NCBI RefSeq assembly: GCF_003352835.1
Contig: NZ_QLVD01000001.1
Coordinates: 62,001-126,000 of the forward strand
DNA: 64,000 bases
Source: Ornithinimicrobium murale
Lineage (GTDB): Bacteria; Actinomycetota; Actinomycetes; Actinomycetales; Dermatophilaceae
Direction of reading: 5' to 3'
Shown here: positions 1 to 9,222 of the stretch, in pieces
Position numbering within the stretch: the stretch's first letter is position 1
Layout of the letters: the number at the start of each line of letters is the position of its first letter
Made by a program: the position numbers and the translations under genes
Notes under the pieces: model-generated
The model's input: only the letters and a program-made list of their open reading frames with translations
Told to the model about the DNA's origin: nothing
Database searches by the model: none

Positions 1-57
1 GGGACGCTGGTCGGAACCGTGATGCTAGAGGGCCCGGCGGTGCTCGGTTTGGTTTGA
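1..57 (+). CDS. possible 3' end of a gene cut by the window edge
   Basis: Frame 1 is open from base 1 to a TGA at 55-57 and reads a short hydrophobic tail ending in PAVLGLV. It may be the C-terminus of a gene starting before the window, but 18 codons cannot prove coding. From 58 to 350 I see no convincing gene, RNA or repeat. Confidence 0.2.
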   Translation, partial: GTLVGTVMLEGPAVLGLV

Positions 58-350
58 GCCGCATAATCCCGGGATGACTCGAAGCACAGTCCAAGACGCC
101 CGCTCCCCAAGCGAATCAAGGCTGGCGGAGTGGGCCTGGGTCTATGTCGTGCCTGTTTAGTGGGATCATGATTTCGAAATCTCCCAGTGGGCTGTCGCTG
201 ATGCGCCGATGCTAGACCGGCTTGGCCATTCGACGCGGCAGCGTGTTCTCCTGACGAGGGATGCGGCGGGCGGGTTGGCGACGACCTCCTCCGCGGCGCC
301 AGAGTCTGACGTGACGGGAGGTTGGCGATGGGGGCGGACGCGTTCATCGG

Positions 351-2775
351 TCAGCGGTTCTTCCTGCCGCTTCGGATACGACGAGTCGTTCGGCGAGCGA
401 ATGGGGGGACGCGGGGGCCGGCCGCGGCGGGTTCTTGGAGGTTCGCCGCCTTGACGAGGGCGTCGAGGTTTGCGTCGGCCTCCGGAAGGCTGTTGAAGTA
501 CATGGCGAGTTCGAAGTTACCGTCCTCGTCGAAGAGCAGTCCATACGACCGGTCTGACCCGAGCTGGTGACGCTTGAGGCGGATGTAGGCAGCGAACCGG
601 CGTAGGACCGGGTCTTGGTCGGAAGCGTGGGGTCGCGTGAAGAAGAAGAGGGTCGGGTGTCCCCACGCGCCGGCGAGGGAGATCATCCCGTCGTGGGGCT
701 GCCCGTCAAGGCGGGTGCGTCGGATGCACTCGTCGATACCCTTCAGCACAGTCTGCTGGGTTTCCTCCGACAGGGCGAACATGTCAGCGCCGAAGCGGAC
801 CATGCCGTTTCCGTGCGCCTCGACTGCGTCGACGAGGTCGAGGACCCGGGGAAGCGCCCGGTAAGTCGGCTTTACGGGTTGGGGAGCACCCGGGACCAGG
901 CTGTCACGGTTCATCCACGCGTCCAGCTCGGCGCACTGGTCGCCGACAAACGTCAGGACCGCGTCCTCGTCGTGAGTCGGGCGGGCGCGCTTCGTCTCTC
1001 TTGGAGCGTCGGGGTGCTGCGGGTGGAGCTGGTCAGGGTCGGGTTCGACGTAGAGGTCGGCGTCCATGAACAGCATGAAGAGATCGAGCTCGTCTGCGCC
1101 CTTGTAATAGGTAGTTACGTCCGAGTCGGTGCGTCGGCGCAGGTACAGGAGGAACTCCGAGGGCCGTTGGCAAACCTGGGCGATGGTCTCAAGATCGTGC
1201 AGCGATGTGATCCACGGAGTGCCGTGTGTTGGTAGCAACCCGCTGCTGCGATGATCGCCGAGGTTCGTGCCCAAGGGACCGATGTCATCAAGGAGTGCGA
1301 CCACAGACCGGACTTCACGCACGGGGCTCAGGTCGAACCAGGTGCCGTCGCGCAACCAGATCCCGTGGTTGTTCTCGATGAGCGCCTGTAGACGTGCAGC
1401 CTGTGCATGGCCGTTCCCGATCGTCGCGCGCAGGTCGTTCCATAGTCGGCGGATGTCTCCCCCGACGAGCCGGGGCTGACATCGACTTGCCCTTCACCTC
1501 GACGCAGATCGCCACGTCGCCGATGACGAACAGCCCGTCACCCTCCACGATCTTCCCTACACTCTTCAGATCCGCGCTGTCCCGACCAAGCAGGTGTGCG
1601 CTGGCGTCGTCCGTGGGTGCGTAGTACTTGACGCCTGCCAGGGCCGGTGGCGCCCCCAAGACCCGTTGTAGGGAGTCGAGGGCAAGACGTTCGCTGACGA
1701 CCTGCCGGACCTTCTGGTCGTAGGTGTGCCAGTGCTTGGTATTAGTGAGCGCACCCTCGACGGTACGACGCAAGGAGTCCAGTCCGACACCGATGGTGGT
1801 CTCGACAAAGTTCCCGGCCCCGTCCGACACCAGAGGTTTGGCAAGAAACGGGTTTGTCGAAGTCAGTAGTTCGAACACCCGGTCTGCCGGTGCGACGCTC
1901 GGGTCGAACTCTTGGGCCGAGGAGTTCATGACAGCGAACGCAGCCGTTTCCGAGATCCCAGCACGCTGGGCCACCTGTGCCGGCGTCATCACTGCTCTGC
2001 CCGCTGGCCGGATCAAGAGCTTCTCGAGGGCTACCTGGAGCGCTTTCCGCCCTTCCTCTGGCATGTCGGCTTGCGCGGTCCCTCGGTCGCGTCCGAACAC
2101 ATCGATGGTCTCGTCGACAACCGACTCCAAGCGCTCCCCGCCGAGGTTCTTCATCGTGCTGCGGACCGCGACAACATCTGGATAGGTGTACCCGAGGTAC
2201 TCACTCATGAGCGGCGTGACTCTCGGGTTGTCGAACAGTTGGCTATCCTGCGCGTCGCGAATGCTGTCGTACCGAAGGTTGCGGATGAGCAGGACGGACG
2301 ACTGGTACTGCGCGGCGAGCAGCGCTAACGAGTCGCCCTGGAACTTGGCCTCCGACAGGTGACGGTAGTTCGCTAGTCGAATCAGGCGCGACGAGCGATC
2401 GCGAATTTCAGGGATGACACCGTCAGGGCGTGAATCCTCGTGCGGTGTAGGTGGGCGCCTGCGCGAAGGTCGGCCCAGGAGCATGGCTGCGACGATCTCG
2501 ACGTTCAGTGCTGACGCGTCGGGGAGGGTAAGGAGCGGGCTCAGGGGGAAGAACTCTTGCATCCGCATGAGTTCGATGACGTCGAACGCGTCCGCGTCAG
2601 TCACCAAGGCGAGCATCTGCTCCACCGCCGTGTCGACCTCGGCGCGGAACACCCTTCGAAGGTCTGTCGGGGTGTGGCATCCCGCGAACAGGCCGAGCTC
2701 CGCCTCTGGGTCTTCGTTGAACGGTATCTCCCCATCGTTCGAAGGCTCGGGGCTGAGTTCAGGCATCTGCTTCAT
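351..2775 (-). pseudogene. frameshifted PD-(D/E)XK/NERD-like nuclease-related protein
   Basis: Two overlapping frames make one protein of about 807 residues. The start chosen is ATG at 2775 (MKQMPELS), because GCGAGGAGATGT lies just upstream; an ATG 13 codons earlier lacks such a site. The first frame runs to KGKSMSAPARRG and then turns into low-complexity Arg/Pro sequence. The natural continuation (DIRRLWNDLRATIGNGHAQAARLQALIE) is one base away, and the switch maps to a run of five C at 1459-1463. At the junction EGDGLF...ICVEVKGK resembles the D-x(n)-E-x-K core of PD-(D/E)XK/NERD-type nucleases. The long N-terminal part is helical and unassigned, and the C-terminal part is mixed alpha/beta. 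It is divergent from the 3301 gene and inside the ssrA island. It may be a true pseudogene or a homopolymer sequencing error. The nuclease assignment comes from one motif and is not certain. Confidence 0.65.
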
Positions 2776-3300
2776 ACATCTCCTCGCTCTGAGAGTGACC
2801 CTACGTTGATTCACGATGTTCTGGCTGCGTTGCTAGCGGGGCCAAACCTCAGGCGGGGTCGGGGCCTGTGCCACGCTGGTCTAGTGAACACTTCTGGCAA
2901 CCCGGCTCCGCACCGCCGAGATGGGCCCTCTGCTAGTGAGTCGCCTCCCGGGCCCTCCTGGCGCAGATCTGGTCGAATCGCCAGAGAACTCTTAGTGGGG
3001 CGCGGCGGCCAGACACTCAAGTCCTACAGGCGCCTCGTCCTCGACGCGTGGGTCATGGACGGGAGATGAGATCTCCCGGTCCACTTCTGGAAGGACCACC
3101 GCTGCTCGAATCCGCGCTCCATCGTCGTGTGGACGTCGCGATTGAAGTGAATCTTGCACTGCGTGAACCCGGCGGGGCACGGCCGCTGGACGCTGTACGA
3201 GCGCCCGCGATCGTCTCCTGGCGTACTGGCTGGGGCCGTCGATACCCCTCCGGGGTAGGTCGACGGTCGAGAACGCACACCGTTGTAAGAGCGTCTGTCG
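2776..3300. other. divergent intergenic region of the two island genes
   Basis: This 525-base gap separates two divergently transcribed genes and must hold both promoters. A perfect inverted repeat (GGGAGAT-GAG-ATCTCCC) sits at 3061-3077 and could be an operator. A short minus-strand frame (about 3024-3278) has an unusual composition rich in H, F, K and N, but lacks a start site or a recognised domain, so I do not call it a gene. Confidence 0.4.
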
Positions 3301-6300
3301 ATGGCTGACGATGTCGAGCAAGTTCGACACGAAATCCGGTTCGCGCTGAATCAACTGCGCGTTCGGAACGGCCAACACGAGTTCGAGACCTTGACGCGGA
3401 TGCTCGCCAGGGCGACGGTGACCCGGAACCTGCTGCCGGCAACCGGGCCGGTCGCCGGTGGTGGAGACCAGGGCCGCGACTTCGAGACATTCCCGACGCA
3501 GCTGCCGGGACAGGTCCAGCGGATCGGGCGCGACCTCGGCGTCCCGGACCGGGCCATGGCCGGTTTCGCGTGCACACTGCAGCAGGACGACCTGCGCGGG
3601 AAGATCCGTGCTGATGTCGCCGAGATCGTCGCCGGCGGGTCCGAGGTCGAGTTCATCGTCGCGTACTGCGAGGCGGATATCCCGGTCGCGCGGCGGCACG
3701 CAATCGAGCGCGATGCGATGGAGCGAAACCGGGTGCGCCTGGCCGTCTTCGACGGCAACGCGATCGCTGAGCTTCTCTCGGACCATGCAATGTTTTGGAT
3801 CGCAGAGACGTACCTGCACCTTCCAGCGCGGGTGCTGCCCGTGCCCGTTGACCGGCCCGACTGGTACGGCGAGGACCTTGCTCGCTGGCGCGCGGATACC
3901 GACCCAGTCGACACGGTGGGTCGCCTGCTCGACCTCGCTGGGTGCTTGCACTACGCGTGCGTGACCCGCGAGGGCCGCCCCGACCTGCCCTTTTGGCTCG
4001 AGCGGCTGGAGAGTGCCCTCGAGCCAGGCCGTCCGCAATCGCTTCGCAGGAGGGCGCTGTACGAGTGCGTGGCCGCGAACATCCGCGGCCTGGGCGACCT
4101 GACTCCGGCCGATGATCGGGCCGCGGAGTACCTGAACGAAGCCCTCATAACCGCTGACGGTCAGGAACTCTCGGACGCGTCGGTGCTCCTGATGTACATG
4201 ACTGGTGCGGCGGCACGTGGCAGGACTGGGCACGCTGCGGAGACCCTTCATGCTTGGAACGTCGGCCTGTCCGAAAGGGTCGAGGTGCTCCTAAACGCGG
4301 ACCCGCCTCCTGGTGCCGCCTGCGTCCTCCTCGACACGCTCGGGTGGCTGCGGCTTCAGCCCGATGTGATGACCGCGAACGAGACCGAGGACGGGTACGT
4401 CATCGGTGACGAGTTCACAGACATGACCTCGGAGGAGCGCCTAGCGGCGTTGGCGGCCGGTGAACTGACGCTGGTCAAAGTGCCACTTGTGGACCCGGCG
4501 GGTGCGATCGGCGCGTACAGGAGGCTGCTGGAGGTTCTCCCAGGGGCACCCTTGTTCCCTGTGGAGACTCTTGGCAAGGTGTTGACGATGTTTGCGCCGG
4601 TCCTGGTTGACATCCCCGGTTACGACCAGGTGGTCGATGCCATCGACGCGCGGGTCGCGACGACCAGCGGAGAGGCGACAGCTGCGAACAACGCCCTCGA
4701 TCGGTGCCAGGCGTTGATCAGCGCGGAACGGCGAGTCGCTGCGCTTAAGCAGCTGCACCGGGCTCGGAACGGGTTGTTCTCGGGGGACAGCCGGGAACAA
4801 ATGGTGCACGCGACTCTGGCAACCTCCGTCGCCTACCGAGAGCTGGGCCTGTACATGGCGGCCAAGCAGTACGCACTGGCGGCGGCATATCTCGTCGATA
4901 GCACGGACCCAGCTCAGCACTCGATCGGGTTGGCGTACGCCGCGTTCGCCGACTACCACCAGGGGTCGTGGTGCAGCGCGGCTCACATGAACTGCGTGGC
5001 ACTGGTGTCACACCGTCTGCTCGCCGAGCGGCCGATGGACTTCGATCAGCATGGCTGGCTCACGGGCGCGTTCTTCGAGCTGACCCAGATCAGGTCTTTG
5101 GCTCGCAAGGCCGGGGATCCGTACTGGGCGGACGTTGAGGGCGCTATCGTCCGCGGCGGGATCAGCGAGTTCCTGGATGTCCTTCTCGCTGAAACGTTTG
5201 AGGGTCGACGGCCGTGGTTCGAGGACATCGAGTTCGACGAGCACGTCGATCGGGTGGTCGACGATCTCGGGAGGCCACCGTTCGGTGACACGACCGAAGT
5301 CCGCCACGTCCGGTTCGATGCCCTAGGGGTTACTTGGAAGGTCGTGTTTCGCAACTTGTATGCCGACGTTGCGGTCGGTGAGCGGTTCGCGGCCGCTTTG
5401 CAGGTCGTACTGGCGCATCTGGCTGACAAGGATTTGGGCCTCGTACCGATGTGCAGGGCCGTCTACGTCACCGCGCTTCCCGCAGGCGCTGACTTTAGCG
5501 TCGAGGACAAGGCATCGACGCCCGAGGAAAGCAGGCTCAGTGTGCTGCTGCCCGCCGTCGACCATCTGACGCATGAGTCGGCCAACGTGGTCGCTCGGCG
5601 GACACTGGCGGCGGTCACGGCCGTGGTCGTGGAGGTTTCCACGCTGTCCGATGAACGGTTCCAGGAGATCTTGGTCGGTGGTCTTGAGGATGATCTGCTA
5701 ACCGACATCACATTCGCTGTCCCGTACGACGTGCTCTGGCGCTCGGCCGTATCCGAGGCGAGTTTCGATGCCCGACCGCGCACGACCGCGCCACTCTCAG
5801 CGCCGGACGTGACCTCGGCTGAATCACATCGAGAGCTCGCAGCTCCTAGCACGAGAGGGCCCGGGTACGACCCAGACCGGAGCCGAGAGGAGATCCAGCA
5901 TCGCTACAACGACTTGCCGTCGCGGATGAGGCCAACTCTCGACGCGTTGCGGAACGATGCCGCCTTTGCCGATGTGGTCGTAACGCTGCGCGACGAGGGC
6001 TGGAGGGACTGGCAAATACTGATCGCGGTCCACAACGTCGCGAAGAACGCACGGCACACATTTCTCGCGCCGGGGTCACCCGATGAGGCGCGGCAGCTGC
6101 GCGAGGTGTTCATGGCCCCGGAGCCGGAGGACGACCCGGTGGCAACCGACCTGTTCACCGTCGAGGCGTTGAGACAGGCACTACTGGTGACCGTCACGTC
6201 CAGCGCCCAGACCTGGTGGAGTCTGGTCGTTCGGCCGGAGCCGCTGCCATCGGCTGCGGTACTGGAGCTTCTTCGGGCCAGGTACGGTTGGAGCGAGGAT

Positions 6301-6351
6301 GACATCGACCATTCGGATCCGTTCGAGAGGCCGGCAGTCGCAGCCGAATAG
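3301..6351 (+). CDS. large protein with N-terminal REase-like motif and helical repeats
   Basis: A 1016-residue protein. Near the N-terminus is a Gly-rich acidic motif, GGGDQGRDFETF (D56, D60), followed by FACTLQQDDLRGKI at about 89-101. The spacing and residues resemble the D...(E/Q)xK core of Mrr/PD-(D/E)XK domains. Residues about 180-700 are helix-rich with TPR-like character (for example NNALDRCQALISAERRVAALKQL and the Ala/Tyr-rich helices around 510-570), and the C-terminal 150 residues form a separate domain. I see no Walker A motif, signal peptide or membrane segment, so a cytoplasmic soluble protein is expected. It is divergent from a nuclease-like pseudogene and upstream of an integrase, a setting that suggests phage defence or island maintenance. 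That role is inference; the family is not one I can name. Confidence 0.75.
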   Translation: MADDVEQVRHEIRFALNQLRVRNGQHEFETLTRMLARATVTRNLLPATGPVAGGGDQGRDFETFPTQLPGQVQRIGRDLGVPDRAMAGFACTLQQDDLRGKIRADVAEIVAGGSEVEFIVAYCEADIPVARRHAIERDAMERNRVRLAVFDGNAIAELLSDHAMFWIAETYLHLPARVLPVPVDRPDWYGEDLARWRADTDPVDTVGRLLDLAGCLHYACVTREGRPDLPFWLERLESALEPGRPQSLRRRALYECVAANIRGLGDLTPADDRAAEYLNEALITADGQELSDASVLLMYMTGAAARGRTGHAAETLHAWNVGLSERVEVLLNADPPPGAACVLLDTLGWLRLQPDVMTANETEDGYVIGDEFTDMTSEERLAALAAGELTLVKVPLVDPAGAIGAYRRLLEVLPGAPLFPVETLGKVLTMFAPVLVDIPGYDQVVDAIDARVATTSGEATAANNALDRCQALISAERRVAALKQLHRARNGLFSGDSREQMVHATLATSVAYRELGLYMAAKQYALAAAYLVDSTDPAQHSIGLAYAAFADYHQGSWCSAAHMNCVALVSHRLLAERPMDFDQHGWLTGAFFELTQIRSLARKAGDPYWADVEGAIVRGGISEFLDVLLAETFEGRRPWFEDIEFDEHVDRVVDDLGRPPFGDTTEVRHVRFDALGVTWKVVFRNLYADVAVGERFAAALQVVLAHLADKDLGLVPMCRAVYVTALPAGADFSVEDKASTPEESRLSVLLPAVDHLTHESANVVARRTLAAVTAVVVEVSTLSDERFQEILVGGLEDDLLTDITFAVPYDVLWRSAVSEASFDARPRTTAPLSAPDVTSAESHRELAAPSTRGPGYDPDRSREEIQHRYNDLPSRMRPTLDALRNDAAFADVVVTLRDEGWRDWQILIAVHNVAKNARHTFLAPGSPDEARQLREVFMAPEPEDDPVATDLFTVEALRQALLVTVTSSAQTWWSLVVRPEPLPSAAVLELLRARYGWSEDDIDHSDPFERPAVAAE

Positions 6352-7032
6352 ACCAGTGGCCAGGTGGCGAATTCCGGGGGACTAGTTGAGCCGACCAGCA
6401 CGAAATGTCGACACGAGTTGCGCTGTTGTCACTGTCATCGCTACCGCGTAATTACCTGGACAGGGAGTAGCTCCGCTTTGACGGTGCACAGCCCGAGACT
6501 CAGCCGGACCGAAGGTCCTGGTAGGCGCAGCGCGCCTTCGCCCTCGGGCGAGACTCGACCAAACGATGTGTCCTACTGGGCGGATCGACGCTGCCCCAAA
6601 GTGGGCGATCTGACGCTGCCCCATAATGAGCCGAACTGACGCGGTCGTGTACCCAAGAAGTGGTTCACGTCAGGTGTGCCGTGGCCCAGATGTTCGCGTC
6701 TCCAGTGGGACACTGGTGCCCAGGGCGGCCGGCAGCCGCTGCTGCTGTACGGCCGGCCAGCGATTCCGGCATGTCTCCGGAAGGTCTGGCAGCCAGCAGA
6801 GCACACACCAGGTCGTGGAAGGCGCGGCCTCGTATCGTCGTCGTGGGCGAGTGGCGCGGAGCCGCCTTCTGCACGTTGACCGCTGCTAAGAAGACGCGCT
6901 TTTGCTCACGGTCCTGCGCCCGCCGGGCCGCACGGTATCCGCGCCACGCTGATCCGTTTCCCCCAACACCAATTGTCCACAGGGTGCCGTCGATCGGTCC
7001 CTGGCCCACGCAGCCTCGGCTACCGTCACGGG
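6352..7032. other. 681-base stretch without a supported gene
   Basis: Short frames here are Arg/Pro-rich shadows with no domain or ribosome site I can defend. The only structure noticed is the imperfect tandem repeat at 6578-6626, listed separately. Part of the stretch may be decayed mobile DNA. Confidence 0.4.
6578..6626. repeat. imperfect direct repeat, about 24 nt, two units
   Basis: Two adjacent units share a GGGCG-GAT-TGACGCTGCCCCA core (6578-6600 and 6603-6626), and a third partial GAACTGACGCG follows. It resembles an insertion-sequence end or a binding-site array, but I found no transposase next to it. Confidence 0.45.
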
Positions 7033-7272
7033 ATGGTACTGAGCGAGATCGGCGCGTCTGCGTCGCACGAGCAGCGGCTGCTGGACCGGCTTGAGGCTGC
7101 CGCCGTAGATCTTGTCCGCGTTGATGCCGCTGCGGCCCGCGCGCGGGAGATCCGCGACGGCGCGGTGCGCGCTGCGCTGAAGGGCGGAGTAGCAGGCGGC
7201 AGGGTCGCCGAGGTTGCGGGCCTGTCCGGTGGGATGGTTTCGCGGATCGGGTCGGCGCGGCGGCATGACTAA
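7033..7272 (+). CDS. small helix-turn-helix protein of the island
   Basis: A 79-residue protein beginning MVLSEIGASASHEQ. I take the ATG at 7033 because the reading frame before it (from 6973) has Arg/Pro-rich shadow composition. The C-terminal third reads VAEVAGLSGGMVSRIGSA, a clear helix-turn-helix pattern (Ala-x3-Gly-Leu-Ser-x2-x-Val-Ser); the N-terminal half is a charged amphipathic helix. It is probably a DNA-binding regulator of the island or a host-type small regulator carried on it. It lies between the 1016-residue gene and the excisionase. The ribosome site is weak, so the start and expression are uncertain. Confidence 0.5.
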   Translation: MVLSEIGASASHEQRLLDRLEAAAVDLVRVDAAAARAREIRDGAVRAALKGGVAGGRVAEVAGLSGGMVSRIGSARRHD

Positions 7273-7735
7273 TCTGAGACGGTGAGCCAGCCTCGCGCAG
7301 CGACTCTTGCAGTTGGCTGAGGGCAAACTCCCTTGCCTCGCCCGCGCAACCGCCTCTGGCCCGTCGCTCGGCTCGTGCCCTGGCCGGACCAGGGATCACT
7401 CACTGGCACAAGATGGACGTGAGATGCACGTGGATGGCCGGAGGAAGGCCTCTCACCCACATATCTGCTGGTGAGAGGACAACAGGCTGGGTGGACGTGA
7501 CTCGAACCCTCCACGCTCGACCTTCTGATCGCACGACCAGCTCGAGCAGGCACTGTGTCATTCCCCCCGTAGTCCCCCCACGCGAAACCCCCTCGACCAT
7601 TTTCGCTGGTCAAAGGGGGCTTCTGTGCGTGGGCGATACTGGGTTTGAACCTTCTGCCCGCGTCCGACCATGTATCGGTCGGGCGCGCAGCATCTAGTGA
7701 GTCCCCACTGATCCGCGTTGGGGCCTTTGGTAGGC
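7273..7735. other. intergenic region upstream of the excisionase
   Basis: A 463-base gap without a convincing gene. It contains the nested hairpin at 7577-7633. It also holds two GAACC-containing stretches (about 7500-7510 and 7648-7654) that vaguely recall reversed tRNA T-loops, but their stems do not pair. Confidence 0.4.
7577..7633. terminator. nested hairpin, possible bidirectional terminator
   Basis: Three paired arms are nested: CCCACGC (7577-7583) with GCGTGGG (7627-7633), CCCCCT (7588-7593) with AGGGGG (7614-7619), and GACCA (7595-7599) with TGGTC (7607-7611). On the minus strand the G-rich arm is followed by TTTCG. It lies just before the excisionase and could insulate the integration module. 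Confidence 0.5.
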
Positions 7736-7948
7736 ATGAGCAAGCAGATCGAGACGGCCACGAGGCGACAGTTCGAGTCTCTCGCCGACGCGGCCGAACG
7801 CACTGGCCTGAGCACCTATACCCTGCGTCGCAGGATCGCTGAAGGTAGGTTACCCGCCTACCGCAGCGGGCCGCGCATCATTCGAGTCGACCCTGCAGAT
7901 GTCGACGGTCTTCTAACGCGCATCCCGACCGTCACACCGTACGGCTAG
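7736..7948 (+). CDS. excisionase-like helix-turn-helix protein
   Basis: A 70-residue protein starting MSKQIETATRRQ. The core SLADAAERTGLSTYTLRRRIAEGRLPAYRSG..IIRVDPADVDGLL is the standard excisionase/MerR-type (HTH_17) fold, with the Arg-rich recognition helix and the wing that ends in a DxxDxLL helix. Such proteins act as recombination directionality factors or small repressors. Its stop codon overlaps that of the integrase tail-to-tail within CTAG at 7945-7948, a tight convergent pair that supports joint function. The ATG at 7736 is preferred over one six codons upstream because the extra residues are not part of the fold. Confidence 0.75.
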   Translation: MSKQIETATRRQFESLADAAERTGLSTYTLRRRIAEGRLPAYRSGPRIIRVDPADVDGLLTRIPTVTPYG

Positions 7949-9123
7949 AGCGCGATATCCCTGCTCAGCCGTTCGGTCAGTGCCCTGTCCCGTTGAGCAG
8001 TGGCGTGCTGGTAGCGAAGCGCTACCGTGACGTCCGTGTGGCCACCCCTGTGCAGCAACTCTGCCAGCGTCGCGCCCTGTTCGGCATACTTGCTCAGCCC
8101 GGTGTGTCGCAGGTTATGGAAGTGAAAGCCGGGCCTACGTGCCTCATCTCGCGCTGCCCTCCAGTGTCGGTCCAACGTCGTCTGTGAGACTCGCTGCCCG
8201 CTGGTGCCAGCAAGGACTGGGGCCGTCCGAGCAGCGGGGGTGTAGGTACCTAGGTGATGTCGCAACGCGGGTAGGAGTGCCGCAGGGATGGCGATGGTCC
8301 TGACACTGTCTGCCTTGGGTGGCGTGACCGCGTTCGCCTTGACGTTGAACTGGCGCCGCACGTGAAGGACAGCCCTCTCGGGGTCTTCCAGGTGCTCGAG
8401 GTCCCTACGCTCGAGACCTAAGACCTCCCCGAGCCTGAGAGCGCACCATGCGGCTAGCGGTAGAGCGATGCGCAGACGTTCTGGCATAGCCTCAGTCATA
8501 ACCCTGACTTCCTCGGGGGTTGCGACGTCCCCGTGTTCGTCCTCTGGCCGAACCCGCCGGTGCTTGGGAGCAGCTGGGAACTCGAACGACTCCAGGCCCC
8601 CGGCCTTTGCCTTGACTGCAGCATTGATACAAGAGCGCAGTGCGATCACCACATTGGGCGTCACGCCGTTGACCCTGGCCCGAGGGTGTCGTTTGCTGGG
8701 TCGGCTCGCCAGCAAACCCAGGTGATCGGCCACCTGTCGTGTCGTCAACTCCTTCAGACGAACATCGCCCAACTCTGGCAAGACGTGGTTCTTGAGGACG
8801 GACCTGTACGACAGAACTGTCGCGCGTGAGCGCTCTGGGTTGGCCTCCATTTGCGCCAACCACGTGTCGGACCACTGTCTGAGCGTGAGCGACTCGGCCT
8901 CGGATCTCTCGCACTCCGCCTTCCGAGCAGCCCGGCGAGCAGAGGGCGGCACGAAGATTCCCCGTGCCACGTCGGCGCGAGCTATGTCCAGAGCGGCACG
9001 CGCATCGGTGATGGTGTCGTAGACCCCGAGTGCGTGCGTGGTGCCATCGTGGTGCAGCCGGACCCGGTACCGACCCCGGTATGACGTGATCCCCATGGGC
9101 AGTTTGGGTTCTTTTACGCGCAA
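7945..9123 (-). CDS. site-specific tyrosine recombinase (integrase)
   Basis: About 392 residues from TTG 9123, which follows GGAGGAGTGGGTACC; the frame is open to 9171, and an ATG at 9096 is another option. The N-terminal YRGRYRVRLHHDGTTHALGVYDT segment resembles the AP2-like arm-binding domain. It is followed by a core-binding SAM-like domain and the catalytic domain, with Arg I in CALRLGEVLGLE, HxxR in HFHNLRHTG, a late His in GGHTDVTVALRYQH, and the Tyr of RYQH as nucleophile. Complete catalytic residues predict an active enzyme that inserts and, with the neighbouring excisionase-like protein, excises the island. It lies directly next to the 3' end of ssrA, a classic attachment site. Confidence 0.93.
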   Translation of the reverse strand: MRVKEPKLPMGITSYRGRYRVRLHHDGTTHALGVYDTITDARAALDIARADVARGIFVPPSARRAARKAECERSEAESLTLRQWSDTWLAQMEANPERSRATVLSYRSVLKNHVLPELGDVRLKELTTRQVADHLGLLASRPSKRHPRARVNGVTPNVVIALRSCINAAVKAKAGGLESFEFPAAPKHRRVRPEDEHGDVATPEEVRVMTEAMPERLRIALPLAAWCALRLGEVLGLERRDLEHLEDPERAVLHVRRQFNVKANAVTPPKADSVRTIAIPAALLPALRHHLGTYTPAARTAPVLAGTSGQRVSQTTLDRHWRAARDEARRPGFHFHNLRHTGLSKYAEQGATLAELLHRGGHTDVTVALRYQHATAQRDRALTERLSRDIAL

Positions 9124-9152
9124 GGTACCCACTCCTCCGCAGGTTGACACCT

Positions 9153-9171
9153 TGTGACAACCCTGTGACAA
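9153..9171. promoter_or_regulatory. TGTGACAA direct repeats upstream of the integrase
   Basis: TGTGACAA occurs at 9153-9160 and 9164-9171, an 11-base period (one helical turn), just upstream of the chosen integrase start. Such helically phased repeats fit integrase arm-type or Xis sites, or an autoregulatory operator. The function is inferred from position alone. Confidence 0.4.
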
Positions 9172-9222
9172 ATCGGACGCTCAGAAGAGCATACATCTGC
9201 CCCCTTGTGGCGGTAACACGAA

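Noticed and set aside
2992-4251. A minus-strand frame antisense to the 1016-residue gene
   Set aside because: It lacks domain similarity and mirrors the sense codons; the 3024-3278 tail has an odd composition but no start site.
7490-7560. Possible tRNA gene on the minus strand near 7500
   Set aside because: The GTTCGAGTC loop is present, but the T-stem and acceptor do not pair, and no 5' half is found.
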